Part shown: one piece after another, positions 1 through 6,662 of the stretch
How the letters are laid out: each line of letters begins with the position of its first letter
Numbering within the stretch: position 1 is the stretch's first letter
DNA from: Microbacteriaceae bacterium PS02344
GTDB lineage: Bacteria; Actinomycetota; Actinomycetes; Actinomycetales; Microbacteriaceae
DNA: 64,000 bases
NCBI GenBank assembly: GCA_029959905.1
Contig: JASCNZ010000005.1
Span: forward strand, 1 to 64,000
Reading direction: 5' to 3'
Translations under genes and position numbers: made by a program
The notes under the pieces: generated by a model
The model's input: the letters and a program-made list of their open reading frames with translations, nothing else
Told to the model about the DNA's origin: nothing
Database searches by the model: none

Positions 1-32
1 CTCGTGGGCGCGGAGATGTGTAAACCAGACAG
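1..32. other. Residual Nextera transposase adapter (assembly artefact)
   Basis: Positions 14-32 match the 19-base Nextera mosaic end at 16 of 19 positions. Positions 1-13 match the read-2 tail that precedes it (CTCGTGGGCTCGG) at 12 of 13. Together this is 28 of 32 in the correct order and orientation, far beyond chance. Native sequence therefore probably starts at position 33, and the window edge is probably a contig end. The comparison is from my knowledge of the adapter sequence. Confidence 0.88.
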
Positions 33-119
33 GACCCGCAGCGTCAGGAAGATGAGCGCGCGCGCCACGAGGAGCCCTGCGATGAGCAGGGCCCCTCGGG
101 CGAGCGCATAGCGGAGCAT
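1..119 (-). CDS. ABC transporter permease, peptide type, N-terminal fragment
   Basis: The reading frame starts at ATG 119 and runs off the left edge. It encodes a short cytoplasmic start (MLRYALARG) followed by a hydrophobic segment ending in LIFLTLRV, as in the first membrane helix of DppB/OppB-type permeases. Members of that family usually continue with a proline-glycine-aspartate turn after this helix. Here the codons after residue 29 derive from the adapter at 1-32, so the last ten residues are not real. It lies 13 bases downstream of a family-5 substrate-binding lipoprotein on the same strand, the usual order for a peptide ABC operon. The call rests on helix pattern plus context. Confidence 0.7.
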   Translation of the reverse strand, partial: MLRYALARGALLIAGLLVARALIFLTLRVLSGLHISAPT

Positions 120-132
120 GTCGACGGGGCGT

Positions 133-1650
133 TCAACCGGCGTCGAGGACGGAGACGCCCGCGAGATCGATGCGCGAGTTGATCGAGTCCTGCGGGAAGC
201 CGGTGACGAGGGGGCTCACGGCGGTGAGGGTCTCCCCGTTGTACAGCCAGTCGGCGGCGTGGTCCTCCGAGACGATGCGCGCGGCCTGAGCGAGCAGCTC
301 GGCCGACTTCGTCGGATCGACCTCGGCCTCGGCCTGAGTGTAGAGCTCCTGCACCTCGGCGTTGTCGTACCCGAAGTAGTAGTCGGGATTGGCGAAGTTC
401 CCGAAGTCACGGGGCTCGACGTGCAGGACGAAGCTGAGGTCGTAGTCGTGGTTGGTGTACACGTCCTCGAGCCAGGCCGGGAATTCGACCGCGTCGACGT
501 CGAGCGTGACGCCGACCTCGGCGAAGTCGGAGATCAAGACCTTCGGCACCGTGGTGCCGTAGAACGACGGGATCGTGAGGGTGAGCTCGAGGTCCTCCTG
601 CCCGGCCTCGGCCAGCAGTTCCTTGGCGCGCTCGGGGTCGTACGACACGACATCCGAGAGGTCCTCGTAGCCCGGGTCGAGCTCCGGGATCGGCCCGTAC
701 AGCTCGGTCCCGGCACCGACGGCCTCGATGAGAGCCTCGTGATCGATGGCGAGTCGCAGCGCCTCGCGCACGCGCACGTCGTCGAGCGGGGCCTTCGCGT
801 TGTTGAACGCGAGCGTGGCCTTGTCGGTGGTGCGGCCGGTCGTCAGCGTGAAGTCGCCGGAGTCCTCGAGCTGCGGGGCGAGGTTCGGGTCGACGGCGGT
901 CAGCACGTCGAGGTCGCCGGCGAGCGCCGCGTTGACTCCAGCGGTGAAGTCGGGGATGTACTGGAACTCGACCTCGGCGACACCGACCGGTTCGCCCCAG
1001 TAGGCGTCGTTGCGAGCGAAGGTGATCGTGCTGCCCTTGTTCCAGCGGGTCAGGGTGAACGGACCCGTGCCGTTCTCGGCGGTCTTGAGGTCGGTCGTGT
1101 CACCGGCCTTGAAGACCAGACCGGCCGGTCCGGTGAGGGCGAAGAGGAAGTTCTGATCGGGCTGCGACAGCACGATCTCGACCGTGGAGGGATCGGGCGC
1201 GGTGATCGCGGACACCGCGCCGAATTCCGCGTTGCCCTGCAGGGTGGCGTCGGTGCGCACGGCCTCGTACGACGCGACGACATCGGCCGACGTGAGGGGA
1301 GAGCCGTCGTGGAAGACGATGCCCTGCTGCAGCGTGAAGGAATACGTCAGACCGTCGTCGGAGACGGTGTAGTCCGACGCGAGTCGCTCGACGATCTCGT
1401 TGTCCTGCGTGCGCGTGACGAGGCCCTCGTAGATGTTGTCGATGAGGATCTGCTCGAGTGCGGCACCGCTCGTGCGGCGGATGTCGAGGTTGGTCGGCTC
1501 GAGCACGAGACCGACGCGCAGCGTCGCGTCGGGGTCGGGGGAGCCCGTGGGGGTCGCTGCGGGCTCCGTGGAGCCGCTGCAGGCGCTCAGGATGAGCGCG
1601 GCGGCCGCCAGGGCGGAGACGAGCGCGGGGCGACGAAGTCGTCGGGACAT
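133..1650 (-). CDS. ABC transporter substrate-binding lipoprotein, family 5
   Basis: A 505-residue protein that would capture peptides or a similar solute outside the membrane and hand them to an ABC permease. A basic N-terminus and hydrophobic stretch end in a lipobox (LSAC, lipidated Cys24). The mature part has typical SBP_bac_5 features: a GLVLEPTNLDIRRTSG start, the IDNIYEGLV segment, an FHDGSPLTSADVVASYE stretch and VREALRLAIDHEAL. Length is normal for the family. The ATG is preceded by AGAGGA at a suitable distance. The permease fragment follows immediately, so this is probably the first gene of a dpp/opp-like operon. The substrate cannot be read from sequence. Confidence 0.93.
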   Translation of the reverse strand: MSRRLRRPALVSALAAAALILSACSGSTEPAATPTGSPDPDATLRVGLVLEPTNLDIRRTSGAALEQILIDNIYEGLVTRTQDNEIVERLASDYTVSDDGLTYSFTLQQGIVFHDGSPLTSADVVASYEAVRTDATLQGNAEFGAVSAITAPDPSTVEIVLSQPDQNFLFALTGPAGLVFKAGDTTDLKTAENGTGPFTLTRWNKGSTITFARNDAYWGEPVGVAEVEFQYIPDFTAGVNAALAGDLDVLTAVDPNLAPQLEDSGDFTLTTGRTTDKATLAFNNAKAPLDDVRVREALRLAIDHEALIEAVGAGTELYGPIPELDPGYEDLSDVVSYDPERAKELLAEAGQEDLELTLTIPSFYGTTVPKVLISDFAEVGVTLDVDAVEFPAWLEDVYTNHDYDLSFVLHVEPRDFGNFANPDYYFGYDNAEVQELYTQAEAEVDPTKSAELLAQAARIVSEDHAADWLYNGETLTAVSPLVTGFPQDSINSRIDLAGVSVLDAG

Positions 1651-1740
1651 GGGATTCCTCTCGGTGCGGCAGATGCTGTGTGCCGGTGGATCGAGCCTAG
1701 AGACGGGGGAAGGGGAGGGGCCGGGAAATGGAACGGAGCG

Positions 1741-2673
1741 TCACATTCCGCGGTGGGACGGCGGGGTCAGGGCGGCCTCACCGATGAGGCGGGCGAGGTC
1801 GTCCGGCGCCGTCTCCTGCACGTTGTGCGAGGCGTCGATCTCCACGACCCGCGCAGCGGGGACGCGCTCTGCGAACACGGCGGCGTCCTCCGCGGTGACG
1901 AAACCCCGCGACGCGCGGACGAGGGTGATCGGCGCTCGGACGGCGGCGAGATCGTCCCACCCCGTCTCGTGCAATACGGAGGGGGCGGTCGAGCTGCCGG
2001 GGTCGTGCGCCGAGAGGGCCTGCGCGGCGAGGTGCGCGAAGTGGTGCTTCCACTCGACGCGCCCGTCGTCGCGCACGCGCGTATTGAGGAAGACGCCACG
2101 TTCGGTGTCCGGGCGGGAGCCGCCGAAGCCGAGGGCCATCGCCTTGTCGACGAGCTCGTCCCGCGTGGCGAAGTCGGTGGGGCCCGCGTAGAACTCGCGG
2201 AGCACCGCCGGTCCAGCGGTGGTGTCGACGCCGGGCGTGATGTCGACGACGATCAGCTCGCGGACCAGGTCGGGTCGTGCCGCCGCCAGAGCGGCGCCGG
2301 TGAGACCCCCGAGCGACTGCCCGACGACCACCTGAGGGAGTCCGGCCCAGGCGTCGAGCGCCACCGCGACATCGGCCGCCAGCACGCGCGGCGTGTAGTC
2401 GGCATCCGAGCGCCACGAGGAGTCCCCGTGTCCGGCGAGATCGATCACCAGTGTCGGAAGGTCGAGGGCGAGCACGGTGGTGTCCCATGTATGGGCGTTG
2501 AGCCCGGCGCCGTGGAGAAGCGTCACTTCGGGTGTGGCGCCACCGAAGCGGAGGGCGCTCAGCGTCCGACCATCGGGAAGCGTGAGTGCGAGGCGCTCGA
2601 CGGGCGGCACGGGGACCCCTCGCGCGTCGGCCTGTGCGGGGAGGTAGCGGAACTCGCTGTGATCGGTCGGCAC
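1741..2673 (-). CDS. Alpha/beta-fold hydrolase
   Basis: A 310-residue soluble protein of the alpha/beta hydrolase superfamily. Visible features are an HGAG oxyanion-hole turn (residues 54-57), a nucleophile elbow GQSLGG (Ser120), and a late histidine in DASHN that would complete the catalytic triad. The start is GTG at 2673. No signal peptide is seen, so it should act in the cytoplasm. It is separated from the transporter genes by about 90 bases and is divergent from the AhpD-like gene across an AT-rich gap. Substrate is unknown; esterase, lactonase or epoxide hydrolase activity are all possible. Confidence 0.88.
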   Translation of the reverse strand: MPTDHSEFRYLPAQADARGVPVPPVERLALTLPDGRTLSALRFGGATPEVTLLHGAGLNAHTWDTTVLALDLPTLVIDLAGHGDSSWRSDADYTPRVLAADVAVALDAWAGLPQVVVGQSLGGLTGAALAAARPDLVRELIVVDITPGVDTTAGPAVLREFYAGPTDFATRDELVDKAMALGFGGSRPDTERGVFLNTRVRDDGRVEWKHHFAHLAAQALSAHDPGSSTAPSVLHETGWDDLAAVRAPITLVRASRGFVTAEDAAVFAERVPAARVVEIDASHNVQETAPDDLARLIGEAALTPPSHRGM

Positions 2674-2753
2674 GCTCTCTATCTTGCGCCCTGTCGGATG
2701 CGATCAGGAAATGTGGGGTCATTTCGCCCACCGTACGGCGCCGGTGCCTGTGC

Positions 2754-2768
2754 TTTATGATACATAAA
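2754..2768. promoter_or_regulatory. AT-rich inverted repeat in divergent promoter region
   Basis: TTTATG and CATAAA form a perfect 6-bp-arm inverted repeat around ATA, in a locally AT-rich stretch between the divergent hydrolase and AhpD-like genes. A second palindrome, TCGAATTCGA, follows at 2771-2780. TATGAT at 2756-2761 would also pass as a -10 hexamer on the + strand, and TATCAT in the same place on the - strand. The arrangement suits an operator for a small repressor, but no regulator gene is adjacent. Confidence 0.4.
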
Positions 2769-2836
2769 AGTCGAATTCGATAAGCATCCTGCATTTCCCT
2801 CTCGGATGCTCTCGCTCGCGCGGGGCTTCCGCGGAA

Positions 2837-2842
2837 TATCAT
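2837..2842 (+). promoter_or_regulatory. -10 element of a leaderless promoter (AhpD-like gene)
   Basis: TATCAT lies exactly six bases before the ATG at 2849, so transcription would begin at or next to the A of the start codon. No Shine-Dalgarno sequence precedes the gene, which fits a leaderless transcript. Confidence 0.55.
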
Positions 2843-2848
2843 CGTTCC

Positions 2849-3322
2849 ATGAGCGAGAAGCGAGTCCACCTCTCCAAGACCGAGCCCGCGGCGTATCAGG
2901 CGCTGGATGCGTTCTCCCGCACCGTCGGGGAGATCTGCGCGGCGAACGGCATCGACGATCGCCTCAAGGAGATCGTCATGATCCACTGCTCGCAGCTCAA
3001 CGGTTGCGGGTACTGCACGCGCATCCACGTCGACCGCGCGCTCGCCGCAGGCATGGATGCCGACACGCTCATGCAGATCGCGACCTGGCGCGAGAGTGGA
3101 GTGTTCTCGGATCGCGAGTGCGCGGCCCTCGAACTCGCCGAGGCGTTCACCTTCATCTCGGAGGAAGGTGTGTCGGACGAGGTCTACGACCGGGTGGGAA
3201 GCGTGTTCACCGAGAAGGAGTACGCCGCACTCAGCTGGGCGTGCGTCTCGATCAACGCCTTCAACCGCGTCGTCATCGCCGGGCGATACCCGGTGCCACC
3301 GCGAACCTCGGCCTCGGCATGA
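2849..3322 (+). CDS. Carboxymuconolactone decarboxylase/AhpD-family protein
   Basis: A 157-residue protein with the AhpD-type redox motif: within QLNGCGYCTRIH a CxxC pair is followed by histidine four residues after the second cysteine. Enzymes of this alkylhydroperoxidase-like family reduce peroxides through the two cysteines, or act as small decarboxylases when the cysteines are missing. Here both are present, so a peroxidase or disulfide-reductase role is more likely. The stop codon overlaps the ATG of the following phosphatase gene (ATGA), so the two are translationally coupled. The physiological partner is unknown. Confidence 0.9.
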   Translation: MSEKRVHLSKTEPAAYQALDAFSRTVGEICAANGIDDRLKEIVMIHCSQLNGCGYCTRIHVDRALAAGMDADTLMQIATWRESGVFSDRECAALELAEAFTFISEEGVSDEVYDRVGSVFTEKEYAALSWACVSINAFNRVVIAGRYPVPPRTSASA

Positions 3323-4032
3323 CCGTGCTCGACGTTCCCGGCGTGAACAACGTCCGGGACGTGGGTGGCATCCCCGCCCGCGGGGGACGGATCCGCTCCG
3401 GCGTCCTGCTGCGCTCCGGGCAGCTGTCCGGCGCGACGGCGCAGGGAGCCGCCGAGCTGCGTCATCGCGTTCGCCGCATCGTCGACCTCCGAGACGGCGA
3501 GGAGGTGGCCGCCGAACCCAGCGGCGTGCACGGGCCGGAGACCACGCACCTTCCGCTGTTCCTCGGCTCGGTCCGATCGTTCTTCGAGACCGACACGAGC
3601 CTCGACGACCTCTACCTCCATCTGCTCGAAGAGAGCGGGCCGCGATTGGCCGACGCCGTGCGCATCATCGCGGCCGGTGAGCCCACGCTCGTGCACTGCA
3701 CCGTGGGGAAGGACCGCACCGGTGTGACGGTCGCCCTCGCTCTCGCGGCGGTCGGTGCCGATCGCGAGGCGGTGATCGCCGATTACGCGCTCACCGAGTC
3801 ACAGCTGCCCGCCGAGCGCAATCGCCGCATCGCCCGGTACCTGCAGCAGATGCACCCGGAGGCCGTACACGCCGTCGCTCTCGCGACGCAGTCGCCGGCC
3901 GAGGTCATGCGCCGGTTGCTCGAGACCGTCGACGAGCGCTGGGGGTCCGCCTCCGGTTACCTGCGCGCGCAGGGTCTTTCCGACGAAGAGCTGGACGCCC
4001 TCGAGCGCGCCCTGGTCGAGCCCGCGGAGTGA
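3319..4032 (+). CDS. Tyrosine-protein phosphatase, Y_phosphatase3 type
   Basis: A 237-residue enzyme with the phosphatase P-loop HCTVGKDRTG (catalytic Cys near residue 127, Arg in the Cx5R loop). The N-terminus VNNVRDVGG with RSGQL further on is typical of the IphP/MptpB-like family of bacterial protein-tyrosine or phosphoinositide phosphatases. There is no signal peptide. The start was chosen at ATG 3319, which overlaps the stop of the upstream AhpD-like gene; the frame is open far upstream but that part overlaps the real gene. Target substrates are not evident. Confidence 0.92.
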   Translation: MTVLDVPGVNNVRDVGGIPARGGRIRSGVLLRSGQLSGATAQGAAELRHRVRRIVDLRDGEEVAAEPSGVHGPETTHLPLFLGSVRSFFETDTSLDDLYLHLLEESGPRLADAVRIIAAGEPTLVHCTVGKDRTGVTVALALAAVGADREAVIADYALTESQLPAERNRRIARYLQQMHPEAVHAVALATQSPAEVMRRLLETVDERWGSASGYLRAQGLSDEELDALERALVEPAE

Positions 4033-4037
4033 CCCAG

Positions 4038-4057
4038 AGTAGGTAAGGCATGCCTTC
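4038..4057 (+). promoter_or_regulatory. Candidate DtxR/IdeR iron box
   Basis: AGTAGGTAAGGCATGCCTTC closely resembles the actinobacterial iron-box consensus, with the conserved AGGT-AGGC half and CCT in the other half. It overlaps the -35 region of the promoter whose -10 (TAGGAT, 4066-4071) sits nine bases before the SIP-domain gene at 4081. Iron-loaded DtxR bound here would block transcription, which suits a siderophore-linked gene. Confidence 0.68.
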
Positions 4058-4080
4058 ATCGGTGTTAGGATGAGAGCACC

Positions 4081-4554
4081 ATGGAGACCTCGATCGAGAC
4101 CCGGAGCAGCCGCGCGGCTCGCCGCGCCGCTCGTCGTCGTTCCCACCACCTCGTGACGGCCGACGAGACGTCGCTCGTCGACCTCGAGATGTTCCTCGCG
4201 ACCCTGCCGCTGTGCGCCTCGGGGCGCGTCTTCATCGAGGTGCCGACGGCTGACGACATCCGTCCCATTCAGGTGCCGGGCCGCATGACCGTGACCTGGC
4301 TCGCGCGAGCCGATCGCAGCGGCGCGCCGGGAAGCGGACGCTCGTGCGCTCGCGGTGAGGCCGTCGCGCGCGCGACCTGCGCCTGGGCCGACGAGATGCT
4401 CTACGACGGCGAGTACGAGACGCACATCACGCTGTTCGGCGGCTACCTCGGCACCGCCGACATCGTCGACCACCTGACGGGTGACCTCGGCGTCGACGCG
4501 GCGTCGATCCGCGTTCCCGAGCGCTTCGTCGGGTTGCTGCCCACCGACCGCTGA
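4081..4554 (+). CDS. SIP-domain protein (siderophore-interacting, C-terminal domain type)
   Basis: A 157-residue protein resembling only the NAD(P)H-binding C-terminal half of siderophore-interacting ferric reductases (HHLVTADETSLVDLEMFL, then VFIEVPTADD and VTWLARAD). The FAD-binding N-terminal half is absent and is replaced by a short Arg/Ala-rich tail. Full-length SIP enzymes reduce ferric siderophores inside the cell; a stand-alone half might assist a partner reductase. A likely DtxR box and a close -10 element (nine bases before ATG) lie upstream, so expression should rise under iron limitation. No siderophore transporter is visible nearby. Confidence 0.8.
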   Translation: METSIETRSSRAARRAARRRSHHLVTADETSLVDLEMFLATLPLCASGRVFIEVPTADDIRPIQVPGRMTVTWLARADRSGAPGSGRSCARGEAVARATCAWADEMLYDGEYETHITLFGGYLGTADIVDHLTGDLGVDAASIRVPERFVGLLPTDR

Positions 4555-4558
4555 CGCG

Positions 4559-4996
4559 TCACCGGCTGCGCGGCACGTAGTTCCCGTCCTGCAGGCCCGC
4601 CTCGATCTCGAAGCGGTTGCGCAGCGGATCACGGCCCGCGAAGAAGTACAGCAGGGGCATGAGGAAGCCGTAGCGCAGCCACTGCTCGCGATGCACGCGC
4701 TCATGTCTCAGCACGGCGTCGCTGGGTCGTCTATCGCCGGTGAGGAAGCAGCCGCCGACGCAGACGCCCCCTCGCGCGTAGGTCCATGACGGCATGCCGC
4801 GGAAGATCCACAGCCCTGCGCGACGCTCGACCGGTCCGGTGCTCCACAGCGTCCCCCAGAACCACCCGACCGAGGTACCCCAGAGGTAACCCAGGCGACT
4901 GATCGGCGACCGCAGGAGGAAAGCCGGGATGCGCCGGTCGAAGCGACGTCCGCGCTCCACAACGCGGTCGGCGCGTTCGCGCCAGTCCTCGCTCAT
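4559..4996 (-). CDS. Small HExxH-motif protein of unknown function
   Basis: A 145-residue protein containing HERVHREQWLRYG, which fits the HExxH zinc-protease signature, followed by a short hydrophobic stretch (FLMPLLYFFAG) that may be membrane-associated. Relatives in related bacteria are often labelled Fe-S oxidoreductase, but I see no cysteine cluster to support that. The start at 4996 overlaps the stop of the upstream ureohydrolase gene by four bases, so the two are co-translated. Function is unknown. Confidence 0.75.
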   Translation of the reverse strand: MSEDWRERADRVVERGRRFDRRIPAFLLRSPISRLGYLWGTSVGWFWGTLWSTGPVERRAGLWIFRGMPSWTYARGGVCVGGCFLTGDRRPSDAVLRHERVHREQWLRYGFLMPLLYFFAGRDPLRNRFEIEAGLQDGNYVPRSR

Positions 4997-5796
4997 GCGA
5001 CCGCTCCGACGAGCCGGAGCAGGGAGCCGAGGTCGTCGACCGCATCGGCCGGCGAGCGCGGGGCGAACCCGGCGATCGTGGCGCCGGCGAGGGGGAACTC
5101 CTCGCGCAGGCGTCGGATGGCGGCGGCCAGCGCCGTCGGCGTCGCGCCGAAGGGTGCCGGCGCAGAGACGCCCGTGAGCTCCGCGGGATCGAGGACGTCG
5201 ACGTCGATGTGCACCCACACTCGGGTCGCACCGGTCGCGCGCACCGCGTCGGCGAGAGCGTCGGGACGGGCGAGATCGTCGACGCTCACCGTGCGCAGCG
5301 CGGAGAGCGCAGCGGACTCGGCCTCATCCACCTCGCGGACGCCGACGGTGACGACGCGTTCCGGCGCGATGCCGGGGGAGAGGGCCACCTGCGGCTCGCC
5401 CTCGCCGAGAATTGCACGCAGCGCCATTCCCGAGAACGCACCCGACGGCGACGAGTCCGGGGTGTGGAGGTCGCCGTGCGCGTCGCACCAGACGACCGCG
5501 AGGTCGTCGGTGCCGCCCGGGAGCGCGTCGAGCGCGCCGACCGTGATGCTGCAGTCGCCACCGATCAGCACCGTGTCATCGGTCATGTGCTCGCGCAGCA
5601 GATCCCGGGTGCGGAGCAATGCGCTCAGGCGGCGCACGCCGGTGCCCAGCGCCTCTCCGGCCTCGACGGGGACGTCGAGGACGGAGGTGTGAGCACGGGG
5701 CAGGTCGCCCGCGATCGCGGTCGCTCCGTCGACGAGCAGCATGGCCCGAGCGGCGGGCGAGCCCTGCCACTGCGGGACGACGAGGAAACGCACCAC
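4993..5796 (-). CDS. Arginase/agmatinase/formiminoglutamase-family ureohydrolase
   Basis: A 267-residue ureohydrolase. The manganese-binding motifs are visible: WCDAHGD and HIDVDVLDP in canonical form, and GGDCS in place of the more common GGDHS. Such enzymes hydrolyse a guanidino or formimino group from arginine, agmatine or formiminoglutamate. With a cysteine replacing one metal-ligand histidine the substrate is uncertain. GTG at 5796 is preceded by GGAGG five bases away. The gene is the first of a two-gene unit with the HExxH protein and lies beyond the pspA terminator. Confidence 0.85.
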   Translation of the reverse strand: MVRFLVVPQWQGSPAARAMLLVDGATAIAGDLPRAHTSVLDVPVEAGEALGTGVRRLSALLRTRDLLREHMTDDTVLIGGDCSITVGALDALPGGTDDLAVVWCDAHGDLHTPDSSPSGAFSGMALRAILGEGEPQVALSPGIAPERVVTVGVREVDEAESAALSALRTVSVDDLARPDALADAVRATGATRVWVHIDVDVLDPAELTGVSAPAPFGATPTALAAAIRRLREEFPLAGATIAGFAPRSPADAVDDLGSLLRLVGAVA

Positions 5797-5814
5797 GGGT
5801 ACCTCCGGAGAAGG

Positions 5815-5856
5815 ACGGCGGATGCCGCGGCTCGAGTCGGCCGAGGCATCCGCCGT
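5815..5856 (-). terminator. Intrinsic-type terminator after pspA
   Basis: ACGGCGGATGCC (5815-5826) pairs perfectly with GGCATCCGCCGT (5845-5856), a 12-bp stem just past the pspA stop at 5864. It separates the TPM/pspA unit from the ureohydrolase unit. There is no strong U-tract. Confidence 0.6.
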
Positions 5857-5863
5857 GAGGTGA

Positions 5864-6607
5864 TCAGGAACCTTCGATGGCCGGGCGGGGGGCGGAACCG
5901 CCCGCCTTCAGCTCGGCGAGACGCGCCTCGACCTCGGTGAGCTCGCCGAGGTCCTCGAGGCTCTCGAACTGCGCGTCGAGGCTCGACGCGGCCAGCTCCG
6001 CCTTGCCCTGCGCCAGTGCCTCCTGGCGGCGCACCTTGTCTTCGAAGCGCCCCAGCTCGCTCGTCGGGTCGAGGACGTTGATCGAGCCGATCGCGTCCTG
6101 CACCTTGGTCTGCGCCTCAGCGACCTTCGCGCGCGCGAGCAGCTCGCTGCGCTTCGTCTTGAGCTCGCCGAGCTTCTCCTTCATGCCGTTGAGGCCGCCC
6201 TTGAGCTTGTCGACGATCTCGGTCTGCGCGGCGATCTGCGGCTCGGCCGCGCTGGCCTCGCGCTCCGCGCTGATCTGGCGCTGCAGGGCGATCTTCGCGA
6301 GGCTGTCGAACTTGTCCGCACCCGCGGCGTCGCCGCTGCCGCGCATCTCGTCGGCCTTGCGGCTCGCGGCGAGAGCCTTGTTGCCCCACTCCGTCGCGGC
6401 CTGCACGTCTTCCTCGTGATCGCGCTCGAGCAGGCGGAGGTTGCCGATCGTCTCGGCGATGGCCGATTCGGCGTCGGCGATGTTGTTGGTGTAGTCGCGA
6501 ACGAGCTGGTCGATCATCTTCTGCGGGTCCTCCGCAGAATCCAGGAGGGCGTTGATGTTCGCGCGGACGAGCGTCGAGATACGTCCGAAGATGGACTGCT
6601 TGGTCAT
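5864..6607 (-). CDS. pspA: PspA/IM30-family envelope stress protein
   Basis: A 247-residue, almost entirely helical protein starting MTKQSIFGRISTLVRANINA, the amphipathic membrane-binding helix of PspA/IM30. The following IDQLVRDYTNNIADAESA and long charged coiled-coil segments complete the family pattern. PspA-like proteins assemble on the inner face of the membrane and protect it during envelope stress. RBS AAAGGAA lies upstream. It follows the TPM-domain gene by 55 bases and is probably in its operon, an association that suggests a joint membrane-stress role. Confidence 0.93.
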   Translation of the reverse strand: MTKQSIFGRISTLVRANINALLDSAEDPQKMIDQLVRDYTNNIADAESAIAETIGNLRLLERDHEEDVQAATEWGNKALAASRKADEMRGSGDAAGADKFDSLAKIALQRQISAEREASAAEPQIAAQTEIVDKLKGGLNGMKEKLGELKTKRSELLARAKVAEAQTKVQDAIGSINVLDPTSELGRFEDKVRRQEALAQGKAELAASSLDAQFESLEDLGELTEVEARLAELKAGGSAPRPAIEGS

Positions 6608-6662
6608 ACGGGGTTCCTTTCAGAGAGGGGCATTCGAAGTCTGGCCGAGTCGTCTGTGAAGT

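Noticed and set aside
118..2760. Very long open frame on the + strand opposite the binding-protein and hydrolase genes
   Set aside because: It is antisense to two clear protein families, has no recognisable domain, and has the low-complexity Arg/Gly/Val composition typical of GC-rich shadow frames.
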